Of a stretch of 56,875 nt of DNA, positions 1-9,024 are shown piece after piece. Where the stretch lies: contig NZ_AUJU01000027.1 in assembly GCF_000424385.1 (NCBI RefSeq), positions 1-56,875 on the forward strand. Reading direction: 5' to 3'. Position 1 is the stretch's first letter. Every line of letters starts with the position of its first letter. The notes beneath the pieces were generated by a model. That model was not told the origin of the DNA. It saw only the letters and a program-made list of their open reading frames with translations, and did no database searches. This stretch comes from Butyrivibrio sp. LC3010 (GTDB lineage: Bacteria; Bacillota; Clostridia; Lachnospirales; Lachnospiraceae). A program made the position numbers and the translations under genes.

Positions 1-466
1 GATTCCATTCCAAAGGACGACCAAATGTGTGAAGGACCAGAATGTAACCAGGTGTAAAGTTCTGACTCTTGTTGATTTTGTAGAACATCCGGTTAATAAC
101 ACTGCTGACAGCTTCGAAAAGACAGTTAAGAAGGTCGCGATCTTCGAGAAAGAAATGGCGTAATTCTTTTGATATGGTGAATACGCAGTGACGGTGCTGA
201 CAGTTTATGAGCTTAAATGACATAGCCTGAGAACGTTTCTGTGAATACATGGCACCACATGTAGGGCAGAATCTTGAATGACAACGAAAGGGAACAAATT
301 TGAGAGTACCACAATCAGGGCAGCCGTACATAGCGCCGCCATAAGCAGGATCCCCGCAATTGATCATCTTATCGATGTTTTCCATTTCGGTCTTGCGGGG
401 ATGAAGAGTATATTGAATTTCTTCATAATGATCGCGGAACAGATCTTGTAGAGTATTTCGTTTCAT
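1..466 (-). CDS. IS91-family transposase, N-terminal part (cut by window edge)
   Basis: The reading frame is open from an ATG at 466 (minus strand) to the window edge, giving the first 155 residues. A zinc-binding domain is visible: Cys49 and Cys52 (CPDC), Cys62, Cys67 and Cys70 (CHSRFCPTC), followed by QHRHCVFT, the usual start of the Y2 (HUH) transposase domain of IS91-like elements. The catalytic tyrosines lie beyond the left edge. Such enzymes move DNA by a rolling-circle type single-strand mechanism. The start is the first ATG of the homologous region. It is transcribed away from cheR. Whether the element is intact cannot be judged from this window. Confidence 0.85.
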   Translation of the reverse strand, partial: MKRNTLQDLFRDHYEEIQYTLHPRKTEMENIDKMINCGDPAYGGAMYGCPDCGTLKFVPFRCHSRFCPTCGAMYSQKRSQAMSFKLINCQHRHCVFTISKELRHFFLEDRDLLNCLFEAVSSVINRMFYKINKSQNFTPGYILVLHTFGRPLEWN

Positions 467-500
467 AAAATCATTATGAATGAGTTGAGGCAAAAAACAA

Positions 501-528
501 CCCCACCCCTCATGATTGAGGGGCAGGG
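501..528. repeat. Palindrome upstream of the IS91-type transposase (possible element end)
   Basis: An inverted repeat has arms at 506-512 and 517-523 (CCCCTCA / TGAGGGG) and extends imperfectly to 501-528. It lies about 40 bases upstream of the transposase start, where the terminus-side end of an IS91-like element would be expected. The exact element boundary cannot be placed without a second copy. Confidence 0.5.
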
Positions 529-536
529 GAGTTGAG

Positions 537-556
537 GTGCCGTAGGCACTTTTTTA
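537..556 (+). terminator. Short hairpin plus T-run
   Basis: A perfect 5-bp stem (GTGCC at 537-541, GGCAC at 545-549) with loop GTA is followed by six T. It has the form of an intrinsic terminator on the plus strand, at the outer side of the IS91-like end. It could insulate cheR from transcription coming out of the element. Confidence 0.55.
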
Positions 557-762
557 TCTTATGGGTATACCTCAGGATTTCCTGTAAATTAAAAACACTC
601 TATGAGGATGCACAGCTCATGTGCCTGACTCCGATAATTTCAAAAGAGTAATATTTACTTAATTTTGTTTATATTTATTTAATTTTACACAAACAGCAGG
701 GTTAGTTATACTTGAACTAAGTAGTAGTTGTACTATTTTTGATTTATAACGGAGGCTTACAA

Positions 763-1542
763 ATGGCTGTAGATTACGAGTGGTTCAAGGGTGAAGTTTT
801 TAAACTTACAAAAATTGATCTTAATGCTTACAAAGAAAAGCAGATGAAGCGCAGGATTGATACACTTATAGGTAAGACAGATTGTAAGGGATATGATCAA
901 TATATGGATCTTATCAAGAAGGATCAGACTGCCCGCGAGACGTTCATCACATATCTGACCATCAATGTGTCTGAGTTTTTCAGAAACATCGATCAGTGGA
1001 ATCTTATGGATAAGCAGATGGTGCCTGAACTTATTAACAGATTCGGCAAAAATCTGAAAATCTGGAGTGCTGCATGCTCAACAGGTGACGAGCCTTATAC
1101 AATTGTAATGCTTCTGTCTAATCATATGCCACTGAATCAGATAAATGTAATGGCATGGGATATTGATACTGTTGCTTTGGCGAAAGCGAGAGCAGGCGTA
1201 TATGATGCTAAGGAAGTATCCGGAGTTCCGGCAGATCTGAAGAAGAAATATCTCACTCAGGAAGGCGATAAGTGGCGCGTTAGTGATGATATCAAGAAGC
1301 GTGTAAACTTTAAGCAGGCTGATCTTTTGAGAGAGCCTTATCCGAAGGATTATCACCTGATTGTTTGCCGAAACGTTCTTATCTATTTTACTGAGGAAGC
1401 GAAGGACGAGATCTTTAGAAAATACTATAATTCTCTGGCTCCCGGTGGAGTTCTTTTCATTGGAAGTACAGAGCAGATAATTAATTACAAGGAGATTGGA
1501 TTTATAAGAAAGAGCTCATTCTATTATGAGAAGCCTATGTAA
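763..1542 (+). CDS. cheR: CheR-type protein-glutamate O-methyltransferase
   Basis: 259 residues. It transfers methyl groups from SAM to glutamates of chemoreceptors in the cytoplasm, as part of chemotaxis adaptation. Visible signs: an alpha-helical N-terminal CheR domain with the NVSEFFRN segment, the SAM-binding stretch WSAACSTGDEPYT, the acidic AWDID strand end, and the late motif CRNVLIYF. The ATG at 763 is chosen because GGAGG lies 9 bases upstream; an upstream TTG at 739 lacks such a site. No other che genes are next to it, so it is a stand-alone cheR. A methyl-accepting protein is encoded at 18.5 kb. Family assignment is firm; the specific receptors are unknown. Confidence 0.93.
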   Translation: MAVDYEWFKGEVFKLTKIDLNAYKEKQMKRRIDTLIGKTDCKGYDQYMDLIKKDQTARETFITYLTINVSEFFRNIDQWNLMDKQMVPELINRFGKNLKIWSAACSTGDEPYTIVMLLSNHMPLNQINVMAWDIDTVALAKARAGVYDAKEVSGVPADLKKKYLTQEGDKWRVSDDIKKRVNFKQADLLREPYPKDYHLIVCRNVLIYFTEEAKDEIFRKYYNSLAPGGVLFIGSTEQIINYKEIGFIRKSSFYYEKPM

Positions 1543-1603
1543 AGACGCTGGTGTGACGCCTTTTGGCTAAAATAATTTAACATTTTAATAAAGGGGAAAG
1601 GGT

Positions 1604-2584
1604 ATGAAAAGAGTAAATCATTTTTGGGGAAAATTATTTGCAGGATTATCGATTATTGTAGGATGCAGTCTGTTTATGCCACATGGAGGTGTAAAGGCTG
1701 CATCTTTGCGTGGTCAGAACAATGAGGAAAAGATATTTTATTTTCTCAGGGAAGAGATGCATTTCAACAATGCCGCAGGTTCAGGGGCTCTGGCGAATGT
1801 AGAAAAGGAGTCATCATTTAATCCTAATGCCAGCGGTGATGGAGGTACAAGCTACGGAATTTGCCAATGGCATAACGACAGAATGTCCAGATTAAGAGCC
1901 TGGTGCTCAGACCATGGATATGATTGGAGAGATCTTGAGGGACAGCTTTTTTACCTTGAGTATGAGCTTGAGACTTATTATCCCAATACGCTTTCAATGA
2001 TAAAGGGATCTGGTAACTCGGCAGGAGGAGCTTACGAAGCGGGATTTAACTGGTGCTACTACTATGAAATCCCTGCTGACAGGCTAAATACCTCAACTGA
2101 AAGAGGAAACCTTGCGAGGGATGTATACTGGCCTAAGTATAAAAAGGTAAAAACAAAGCTCTCAAAAGGAAAAAGCTACGCGGCAGATGGTATGGTGTTT
2201 AAGGCAGTAGGTGATTTTGAAGTGGCCTTCAAGGGTGTTGTTGATGAAGAGGCCATAGAGATAGATATACCAAATAAAATACAGATAGGGGATGTCACAG
2301 CAAAGGTGGTTCAGATCGCCGCTAATGCCTGCAAGGACAATACTAAACTTGAGACACTGACTATTGGTGCTAATGTAACTAAAATCGGCAAAACAGCCTT
2401 TTATGGATGCGAGAATCTGCAGGAGATCAACATCAAATCCAAGAAGATAAAGACCTTCTCAAAAAAATGCTTTAAGAAAATAAGTGATGAAGCGGTGTTC
2501 TATGTAAAGGGCGGTGTAAAGAAGGACTATGCCGGCAAAATCAAAAAGGTAGCACCAAAGAGCATAAAGGTCAAAAAATTGTAA
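1604..2584 (+). CDS. Secreted phage-tail-type lysozyme with BspA-like leucine-rich repeats
   Basis: 326 residues. The signal peptide is at about 1-32, ending ...GGVKAAS. Residues 40-180 resemble the phage tail lysozyme domain (GALANVEKESSFNPNA, then YGICQWHNDR, a lysozyme-like fold around a glutamate), which cleaves peptidoglycan. The C-terminus (about 230-326) carries LRR_5/BspA-type repeats (TLTIGANVTKIGKTAFYGC), typical of surface or adhesive proteins. The combination suggests a secreted wall hydrolase with a binding module. A good ribosome site (AAAGGGGAAAGGG) precedes the ATG. The next gene starts about 40 bases later and may be co-transcribed. Domain order is seen directly; activity is inferred. 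Confidence 0.82.
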   Translation: MKRVNHFWGKLFAGLSIIVGCSLFMPHGGVKAASLRGQNNEEKIFYFLREEMHFNNAAGSGALANVEKESSFNPNASGDGGTSYGICQWHNDRMSRLRAWCSDHGYDWRDLEGQLFYLEYELETYYPNTLSMIKGSGNSAGGAYEAGFNWCYYYEIPADRLNTSTERGNLARDVYWPKYKKVKTKLSKGKSYAADGMVFKAVGDFEVAFKGVVDEEAIEIDIPNKIQIGDVTAKVVQIAANACKDNTKLETLTIGANVTKIGKTAFYGCENLQEINIKSKKIKTFSKKCFKKISDEAVFYVKGGVKKDYAGKIKKVAPKSIKVKKL

Positions 2585-2622
2585 CAAGAATTTTGATGAG
2601 TTTTTCTATGAGGGTGGGAAAT

Positions 2623-3096
2623 ATGCATCATAATAATATCTATCTGATTTATACGCTGGGAATATTCTTAATAGGCATGGGATTCTTTATAGTAGGGGAG
2701 TTTAACAGACCGCCTAAGCCTGAACTTAAGGATCCAAGTCTTATAGGACATGAGGATGAAGAGGAAGAAAGTACAGAGCCGGGAGTAGCTGAGATTTCCG
2801 GCGAGGATATTCAGATGCCTGTTCCTGAACCTGAAGAGCCGACTATTGAAAACATTGCTCTTGTTAATTCTGAAGAGGGTGAGGATGAGGGAGAAGAAGA
2901 GGCAGAGGAAACTTCTGAAGAAGAGGAAGAAACTGAACCTCCGATTTACGACGGCCATGAAGAAGAGAGAATCGAGCTTATAAAGGAAAATTATGTTCTT
3001 CAGGAAGCCTATGACAGCTCACGCACAACAACCTTTATTGGATTTGCCTTCTGGGGAATGTCCCTTGTCTGCGCAATCCTATATTTTAGAAGTTAA
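2623..3096 (+). CDS. Small membrane protein with highly acidic linker, unknown function
   Basis: 157 residues from the ATG at 2623, chosen because GAGGGTGGG precedes it; an in-frame start at 2596 has no clear ribosome site. One hydrophobic segment lies at about 7-25 (IYLIYTLGIFLIGMGFFIVG) and a second at the C-terminus (TTTFIGFAFWGMSLVCAILYF). Between them is about 100 residues of Glu/Asp/Pro-rich, probably disordered sequence. Both ends are probably membrane-anchored with the acidic loop on one side. No family was recognised. It follows the secreted lysozyme gene closely, so a link to the envelope is possible but unproven. Confidence 0.7.
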   Translation: MHHNNIYLIYTLGIFLIGMGFFIVGEFNRPPKPELKDPSLIGHEDEEEESTEPGVAEISGEDIQMPVPEPEEPTIENIALVNSEEGEDEGEEEAEETSEEEEETEPPIYDGHEEERIELIKENYVLQEAYDSSRTTTFIGFAFWGMSLVCAILYFRS

Positions 3097-3105
3097 ACAG
3101 CTTCA

Positions 3106-3271
3106 CTAGTGCTGCTGTCATTAAATACCTCGACTTTTTGCGAAGTATAAATTGTTCTTCTGCAAGGCGGAGGAATGAGTCGTACCGGGCGGTACGGCGA
3201 TTGACGCCAACGCAGCAGAAGACAATTTAGACAAGTAATAAAGTCGACTTATTTGATGACAGTAGCACTAG
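3106..3271. repeat. Long palindromic element, copy A (about 166 bp)
   Basis: The outer arms CTAGTGCTGCTGTCAT (3106-3121) and ATGACAGTAGCACTAG (3256-3271) pair at 15 of 16 positions. Nested inside are CGAC/GTCG, AAATTGT-CTTCTGC against GCAGAAGACAATTT, GGCG/CGCC, and a central hairpin CGTACC...GGTACG. The 31-base centre at 3174-3204 matches 11252-11282 in inverted orientation. No ORF lies in it. It is probably a non-autonomous dispersed element or a structured RNA; see findings. Confidence 0.8.
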
Positions 3272-3350
3272 GCCATATAAAACTTCACTAAATGGCATTG
3301 AATGGTTAACACGAAAACCACCGAATCCATATAAGTACTCCAATTAAAAA

Positions 3351-3386
3351 CGCACTCCGGAGTTCACCGGAGTGCGATATTTTTAC
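3351..3386. terminator. Bidirectional intrinsic terminator
   Basis: A perfect 10-bp stem (CGCACTCCGG at 3351-3360, CCGGAGTGCG at 3367-3376) is flanked by AATTAAAAA on the left and ATATTTTT on the right, so it can end transcription in both directions. It serves the minus-strand small gene at 3459-3719 and plus-strand transcripts from the left. Confidence 0.8.
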
Positions 3387-3458
3387 CCTCAAGAAGAAAT
3401 CTGATGTGCTTTAAATCCGTAGTGTTTTTTTACATTTAGTCTGCCCGACGGATAATGC

Positions 3459-3719
3459 TCACGCATTTATGGGCTTCCAAGTAAGTTCATAGATGCTTTC
3501 CATAAGTTTTCTAAGCTCATTTTTCATGGACTGACAAGCACTGTTTTCATCCTTGAAACACATGAGCCCAATCTTTTCTGCATGATCTAAGAAATAAACC
3601 TCCCAAAAATCTTTGTTTTTAGTCAGACATACCTTGCCGTCAATCGCTTTGCCAATCTCATAAAGCTTGGATGGAACGAGATGGTCTGTAAAAAACTCTT
3701 TTAATTCTGTTACTGTCAT
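3459..3719 (-). CDS. Hypothetical small cytoplasmic protein
   Basis: 86 residues from ATG 3719. GGAGG lies just upstream and decides the start over an in-frame TTG. The protein is charged, has no signal peptide or membrane segment, and has an alternating alpha/beta pattern (VTELKEFFTDHLVPSKLYEI; GKVCLTKNKDFWEVYFLD). It ends near a strong bidirectional terminator. Its size and composition recall small immunity-type proteins, but no partner toxin is adjacent and no family is recognised, so function is left open. It stands alone on the minus strand between plus-strand genes. Confidence 0.65.
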   Translation of the reverse strand: MTVTELKEFFTDHLVPSKLYEIGKAIDGKVCLTKNKDFWEVYFLDHAEKIGLMCFKDENSACQSMKNELRKLMESIYELTWKPINA

Positions 3720-4013
3720 ACCTGCCTCCAATCAACGGCTTATGCAGAAATGTTATCTGTAAAACCCTTATACATAGTTTTTAAAACTACATATAGGTTA
3801 ACACATAACCTATAATACTTCAATATATTTTAAACAAATTAAGTGAAATTGCACAAAAATAGAGGGAACGAAATCGGTATAGTTTCTGCAATAATCATAA
3901 AAATACTGATTAAGACAAAAATTTACACATATTTTATAATATTTTGAAATTTTTATACGATAATAGATTTATAAGATTTCTTTGGTTGAAGAGGTTTTAT
4001 GAGGGGGATACAA

Positions 4014-4472
4014 ATGAATAATGAGAAGACAGCACTATTTAAGATGTACTTTATCTTGTGTCTGGTGATAATGGTGTTCATCAGTCAGGGGATAACAGTA
4101 CAGGCAAAAACAGTAAACACGGGTGAAGTAGTTGCGTACATGAATGCACTGAGAGGAGAATTGGGACTCCCGGCTTTTACGGTGAGTGATTCCTTAAATC
4201 AGGCTGCTTCAGTACGGGCAGGTGAATTAGCCGTCAGATTCGATCATACAAGACCTGACGGAAGTGCCTGGTACACTGTAGGCACCGGAGTTAACGGTGA
4301 AAATCTTGCAAGAGCAGATAAGGAAGAAGAGAAAGGTACTCTGAATATTATCGCCGGATGGTACTTGAGCCCATCCCACAGAGCAAACCTTTTAAGCGGA
4401 TCAACTCAAATCGGGATAGCTGCCTATGAGGATGCCAACGGTGTTGCTTATATAGCCTGTGAATTCAATTGA
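4014..4472 (+). CDS. Secreted CAP/SCP-domain protein
   Basis: 152 residues. The ATG at 4014 is preceded by GAGGGGG at 7 bases; an upstream in-frame ATG at 3999 lacks a site. The signal peptide covers about 1-31, ending in TVQA. The rest is a compact CAP domain: YMNALRGELGLPAF, the FDHTRPDG histidine motif, GENLA, and WYLSPSHRANLL, i.e. the His/Glu/His set of the cavity. CAP proteins are secreted and bind small ligands or act at the envelope; the exact role here is unknown. The domain is complete but lacks extra wall-binding modules. A strong terminator follows at 4492-4549. Confidence 0.85.
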   Translation: MNNEKTALFKMYFILCLVIMVFISQGITVQAKTVNTGEVVAYMNALRGELGLPAFTVSDSLNQAASVRAGELAVRFDHTRPDGSAWYTVGTGVNGENLARADKEEEKGTLNIIAGWYLSPSHRANLLSGSTQIGIAAYEDANGVAYIACEFN

Positions 4473-4491
4473 ATATTGTAAATGAAATCAA

Positions 4492-4549
4492 GGATATGTA
4501 TTTATGATTAACTCTTAAACGGTTTAGTATAAATACATATCCATTTTTT
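4492..4549 (+). terminator. Intrinsic terminator after the CAP gene
   Basis: A perfect 14-bp inverted repeat (4492-4505 with 4529-4542; GGATATGTATTTAT and its complement) with a 23-base loop is followed by ATTTTTT. Confidence 0.8.
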
Positions 4550-4752
4550 ATGCCTTATTGAGCAGAGCACTTTGGCAGGCTTCTTCTTGTTGTAATAAAT
4601 AAGTTATGAAAATGTAATAATTATATCTGTTTATTTGTGACATAATTAAAGTAGATTATTATTGCATTCATAATAAATCCAATTGCTTTAGCTAACGTAT
4701 CTGAAAATCCTGATGATGTAATGAACTGAGACATTGATTTTGAGGTAAACCG

Positions 4753-6444
4753 ATGATTAAAAGAGTAATGGCATTTGCGCTAAGTATAATGATCACTTTT
4801 TTAGCTTCAGGCTGTAGCAGCGCGGCAGCGGACGAAAATGCGAAGGAAAGTGCCGCTGAGGAAAAGAAGGGCTTTGTGGTTTCTGAGGAACTGCAGGAAT
4901 CCATGTCTAAAGACAATTCATCAGATGAGGGTGACGATAAGGGCTTTGATGTTTCCAGACTTGATACCTCTGAGCATGTTGTCATTACTTATCTTACAAT
5001 AGGGGACAAACCATCAGGGAAGGCTGAAGAAAGACTCCTTGCTACAATTGCGGAATTAAATGAGATTCTAAGTGAAAATGTAAATGCGGAATTAAGCATA
5101 GAGTATATCAGTTGGGACAATTATCTTGAAAAATACAATGAAAAGCTTTCAAAAAAGGATGGAAGCATCGATCTTGTAGGAGCTTCTACGAACTGGCTTG
5201 AGGGATGGCAAAATGTAAAAAAGGGAGTTTTTCTTCCTTTGCCGGTCAGTATGCTGCAAAAGTATGCGCCCAGAACCTATGAGTCAGTTTCCCAGGAACA
5301 TTGGGATATGTGTAAATATAATGATGAAATTTATTTCATGCCTGAGGACAATTATACTCAGTGGACTAACCACGGCTTTATTTACAGAATGGATTTTGCC
5401 AGGGAAGCAGGACTTCGAAACGGTGTAGAAGATTGGGAGGATCTTACGGATTACTTCAAATACATCGTGGAGTTTCATAAAGAATTGAAAGTTCCGTGGG
5501 ATGCTGATGGAACCCAATATATAAATATGACAAACGGATGGCTGTCATCAAACACAGACTTTATTCCCGTCAGCGGCTTTTGCAGTGGGGATATGTTCGG
5601 AGGATCCCTTGATGAGCCATACACAATCTATGCTCCCGTGATGACAGATACAGATGTTTACGTTGAGTATGCCCAGCTTATGAAAATATGGGATACGATA
5701 GGCGTATGGCCTACTAATGTTTTGAAAAATTCTAGTGCCGATAATCGTGCAGAATACAGAAAAGGGCTGGTAGCGGCAGAAGAGCATCACACGCAGACCT
5801 TTGCAAATCTGTGCTCTGACAATGAAGAAAACCAGCTATATATAGATAATCCGGATGCAGAATCAGCATTCTTCGCTTTTGGAATTGATAATGATAACAT
5901 TGTTTCATCGACTATCACTCATGGTGCAATGAGTATTTCAGCGGGTTCCGGGAATCCTGAGAGAGCACTTATGGTCTATGATCTTCTAAGAAATGATCCA
6001 ACATGCTATAAACTATTGTGCTATGGAATCGAGGGAGTGTCTTATTCGATAAATGAAGAGGGGCTAAGAGATAGGCCTGAAGGATTTGATCCCGATAGTG
6101 ACAATATCAATGCCCTTACCAACTTCTGGTGGGGAAGAAATGATGATATTGAAATCAGAGACGCTGAGACAAACTGGGATGTAATCGATGAATTATACAC
6201 GATCTATGACAGGGAAAAGACAGAGTACCCTTATGGACAATTTGTTCCGGACGATTCTGAAATATCAGCAAAGCTTGAGAAGTGTAATCAGATCTACTGT
6301 GATTATATGAAAGAGATATCCTACGGAAAATACAGTGGGACTGCAGAGGCTATCGTTACAAAGATGCAGGAAGAGCTTGCACTTGAGGGAATTGATGATA
6401 TTGTAGTCGCACTACAGGAGCAGATTGATTCATTATACAGATAA
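4753..6444 (+). CDS. Extracellular solute-binding lipoprotein (ABC sugar type, DUF3502-like C-terminus)
   Basis: 563 residues. A lipoprotein signal peptide with lipobox LASGC is followed by an acidic linker, then a family-1-type binding fold (VVITYLTIGDKPSGKAEERL; YFMPEDNYTQWTNHGFIYRMD). The C-terminal third (YDLLRNDPTCYKLLCYGIEGVSY) resembles the DUF3502 region of clostridial oligosaccharide-binding proteins. It should capture a carbohydrate outside the membrane for an ABC importer. No permease or ATPase gene is nearby, so it is an orphan binding protein that must share a transporter or act as a sensor. A weak ribosome site (GAGGT) precedes the ATG. Confidence 0.83.
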   Translation: MIKRVMAFALSIMITFLASGCSSAAADENAKESAAEEKKGFVVSEELQESMSKDNSSDEGDDKGFDVSRLDTSEHVVITYLTIGDKPSGKAEERLLATIAELNEILSENVNAELSIEYISWDNYLEKYNEKLSKKDGSIDLVGASTNWLEGWQNVKKGVFLPLPVSMLQKYAPRTYESVSQEHWDMCKYNDEIYFMPEDNYTQWTNHGFIYRMDFAREAGLRNGVEDWEDLTDYFKYIVEFHKELKVPWDADGTQYINMTNGWLSSNTDFIPVSGFCSGDMFGGSLDEPYTIYAPVMTDTDVYVEYAQLMKIWDTIGVWPTNVLKNSSADNRAEYRKGLVAAEEHHTQTFANLCSDNEENQLYIDNPDAESAFFAFGIDNDNIVSSTITHGAMSISAGSGNPERALMVYDLLRNDPTCYKLLCYGIEGVSYSINEEGLRDRPEGFDPDSDNINALTNFWWGRNDDIEIRDAETNWDVIDELYTIYDREKTEYPYGQFVPDDSEISAKLEKCNQIYCDYMKEISYGKYSGTAEAIVTKMQEELALEGIDDIVVALQEQIDSLYR

Positions 6445-6593
6445 TATCTATTAATTTGATCAGCGCACAGGAAGAGTTTTTACTGATTAATTTTTGCTAT
6501 AAAGAGCCTGTTTCTCCATTTTTGATTGAAATAATTATATAATACGCTTAGAATAATGTTATAAATATTTTATATAAAGAGAGGGGATATAAT

Positions 6594-7736
6594 ATGGCTC
6601 AAACAAACATGTTGGCTATGATACTTGCAGGTGGCAGGGGAAGCCGTCTTCATGAGCTCACTAACAAGGTGGCAAAGCCAGCAGTAGCATACGGTGGTAA
6701 ATACCGTATCATTGATTTTCCGCTAAGCAACTGTGCAAACAGTGGAATAGATATAGTGGGAGTTCTTACACAGTATGAATCTGTACTGCTTAACAGTTAT
6801 GTAGCAGCAGGAGGACGCTGGGGCCTTGATACCAAAGACAGCGGTGTATTTGTTCTTACACCCAGAGAGAAAGCTGATTCAGGTTTTGATGTCTATCGTG
6901 GAACAGCAGATGCTATTTCTCAGAATATCGATTTTATCGATGCCTATGATCCGGAATATCTTTTAGTTCTGTCCGGAGATCACATTTACAAAATGAATTA
7001 TGACAAGATGCTCAGATTCCATAAGGAGCATGGCGCAGATGCAACTATTGCGGTAAGAGGTGTACCTATGAAAGAAGCCTGCCGTTTCGGTATCATGAAT
7101 ACCGCAGAGGATGGCAGAATTGTGGAATTTGAGGAGAAGCCTCCGAAGCCGAAGAGCAACCTTGCATCAATGGGAATTTATATTTTCAACTGGAAGACCA
7201 TGCGCAAGATGCTTATTGAGGATATGAAGAATCCTGATTCAAGCCATGATTTTGGTAAGGATTTTATTCCTGTAATGATAGAACAGGGCAAGGCACTTTA
7301 TGCTTATGAATTCTCAGGATACTGGAAGGATGTTGGAACAATCGATTCACTTTGGGAAGCTAATATGGATCTTCTTGACAGTGAAAATGAATTGAACCTC
7401 GATGATACTTCCTGGAAGATATATACCGAGGATACAGGCATAACACCCGCATATATTGGTGAGACAGCAAAGATAGACCGCGCATACATAAACCAGGGTG
7501 CAGCTATTAAAGGTGAGGTTAAGAATTCGGTTATTTTCCCGAAGGTAACCATAGAGCCCGGTGCAAAAGTAACTGATTCGGTTCTTATGCCCGGAGTTAC
7601 AGTGTTTGAAGGGGCTACGGTAAACAGAGCTCTTGTAGCTGAAAATATCCGCATTGGTAAAAATGCTAACGTAGGAAACAAGAAGAGTGAGGAAATCCTC
7701 CTTGTTGCTAAAAATGTAAAGGGGGAGGATAAATAA
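6594..7736 (+). CDS. glgC: Glucose-1-phosphate adenylyltransferase (GlgC)
   Basis: 380 residues. It makes ADP-glucose from ATP and glucose-1-phosphate, the committed step of glycogen synthesis. It shows the nucleotidyltransferase signature [46 protein letters not shown], and a C-terminal left-handed beta-helix of hexapeptide type ([22 protein letters not shown]). The ribosome site AGAGAGGGG lies about 8 bases before the ATG. The stop overlaps the glgD start (TAATG), so the two are translationally coupled, as in Bacilli and Clostridia where GlgC and GlgD form a hetero-oligomer. Confidence 0.95.
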   Translation: MAQTNMLAMILAGGRGSRLHELTNKVAKPAVAYGGKYRIIDFPLSNCANSGIDIVGVLTQYESVLLNSYVAAGGRWGLDTKDSGVFVLTPREKADSGFDVYRGTADAISQNIDFIDAYDPEYLLVLSGDHIYKMNYDKMLRFHKEHGADATIAVRGVPMKEACRFGIMNTAEDGRIVEFEEKPPKPKSNLASMGIYIFNWKTMRKMLIEDMKNPDSSHDFGKDFIPVMIEQGKALYAYEFSGYWKDVGTIDSLWEANMDLLDSENELNLDDTSWKIYTEDTGITPAYIGETAKIDRAYINQGAAIKGEVKNSVIFPKVTIEPGAKVTDSVLMPGVTVFEGATVNRALVAENIRIGKNANVGNKKSEEILLVAKNVKGEDK

Positions 7737-8854
7737 TGGCAAATAGAGCATTTGGCGTGATTAACTCCGCCGCTAATTATATTCGTGTGGAAGGACTTCA
7801 TGATTACAGACCTATTGGTGCATTTTCCTTCCTTGGAAGATTTCGTGTTATTGATTTTCCTATTTCAAACATGAGCAACAGTGGTTTCGACAGAATTCAG
7901 GTTTGCTTAAACAGCAGACCCCGCTCCATAGTTGAGCATATAGGCTCAGGAAGACATTACAACATCAATTCCAAGCGCGGCGCAATTCAGATGTTTTTCA
8001 CACAGAATAACGGAGCAAGCTCAATCTATAATACAGATATCAATGCATATATTGAAAACCTTGAGCAGATAGAGCGTATGCCTCAGGATTACGTAGTAAT
8101 AGCGCCAAGCTACATGATTTATAAGCAGAACTTCCAGGAGCTTCTTGATCAGCACGTTGCGTCAGGAACAGATATCACACTTTTGTATCATAAGGTTGAT
8201 CAGGCCAAGGAATTCTACAGAGCCTGCAATGTTGTGACACTCAACAGACAAAAGGGTGTAGAATCTCTGGAACGCAACATGGGTACAGCTAAAGAAAAGA
8301 ACATCAGCATGGATACCTATGTTATGAGTAAGGAAATCTTTATCGACCTGATAAAGAAATCAAGAAAAGAATCATCAGCATATTCACTTGCAGATATGAT
8401 AGGTCTTGCCTGCAATGAGCTTGATGTAAGAGGAATTCAGCACAAAGGATATTTTGCAGCAATCACAAGTCTTGATGATTATTATCGTGCCAATATGGAG
8501 ATGCTTGATTTTGCAACTTCAATGGAGTTCTTTAAGTCAGATTGGCCGTTCTATACCAAGACAACAGATGCATGTCCTACACAGTATTTCCATGGAGCGA
8601 AGGTTACAAATTCACTCATTTGTAATGCCGGTCTTATCGAGGGAACTGTAGAAAACTCAATTATTGGACGTAACGTTCACATCGGTAAGGGCGCAGTAGT
8701 AAGAAATTCAATTGTTCTGGCATATAACAACATCGCAGATGGTGTTTATATCGAAAATGCAGTAATTGATAAATGGGCTGATATTAAACATGTAAAAAAG
8801 GTTGTTTCCAATTCAGTAACACCTGCTTACGTAAAGAGAAACGACAGACTCTAA
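7736..8854 (+). CDS. glgD: GlgD, regulatory subunit of ADP-glucose pyrophosphorylase
   Basis: 372 residues. It is a paralogue of GlgC that lacks the full active-site GGxGxRL loop at the start (residues run NSAANYIRVEGLHDYRPIGAF) but keeps FRVIDFPISNMSNSG and the C-terminal hexapeptide beta-helix (NSLICNAGLIEGTVENSIIG). In Gram-positive bacteria it raises the activity of GlgC in a complex. The ATG overlaps the glgC stop by one base. A terminator follows at 8868-8908, so glgCD is a two-gene operon. No other glycogen genes are in the window. Confidence 0.93.
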   Translation: MANRAFGVINSAANYIRVEGLHDYRPIGAFSFLGRFRVIDFPISNMSNSGFDRIQVCLNSRPRSIVEHIGSGRHYNINSKRGAIQMFFTQNNGASSIYNTDINAYIENLEQIERMPQDYVVIAPSYMIYKQNFQELLDQHVASGTDITLLYHKVDQAKEFYRACNVVTLNRQKGVESLERNMGTAKEKNISMDTYVMSKEIFIDLIKKSRKESSAYSLADMIGLACNELDVRGIQHKGYFAAITSLDDYYRANMEMLDFATSMEFFKSDWPFYTKTTDACPTQYFHGAKVTNSLICNAGLIEGTVENSIIGRNVHIGKGAVVRNSIVLAYNNIADGVYIENAVIDKWADIKHVKKVVSNSVTPAYVKRNDRL

Positions 8855-8867
8855 TAGATGAATGTAC

Positions 8868-8908
8868 AAAACCGGCATCGGATACTCGAATATCCATGTC
8901 GGTTTTTT
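8868..8908 (+). terminator. Intrinsic terminator after glgD
   Basis: An AAAACCG-type arm pairs with CGGTTTT, extended by a GGATA/TATCC inner stem, followed by a run of T. It closes the glgCD operon. Confidence 0.75.
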
Positions 8909-9024
8909 ATATAAATAAATTGTATTCGTCTTTTTTTAGGTTATTGTAATGCAATTTTGGACCTCTTTATGCTATTATTGTTGCTGTAGTATTTTTCTGA
9001 ATATATATCTGTTTGGAGGTTCCC

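Noticed and set aside
616..627. 12-base match ATGTGCCTGACT at about 619 and 50362
   Set aside because: The match does not extend on either side; chance or composition explains it.
4560..4580. GAGCAGAGCACTT-like string also seen near 10985 and 33661
   Set aside because: Only about 12-14 bases are loosely alike, with no shared structure or spacing; too weak to call a repeat.
7304..7801. 165-codon minus-strand ORF across the glgC-glgD junction
   Set aside because: It is a shadow of the beta-helix coding sequence of glgC, with no start signal.
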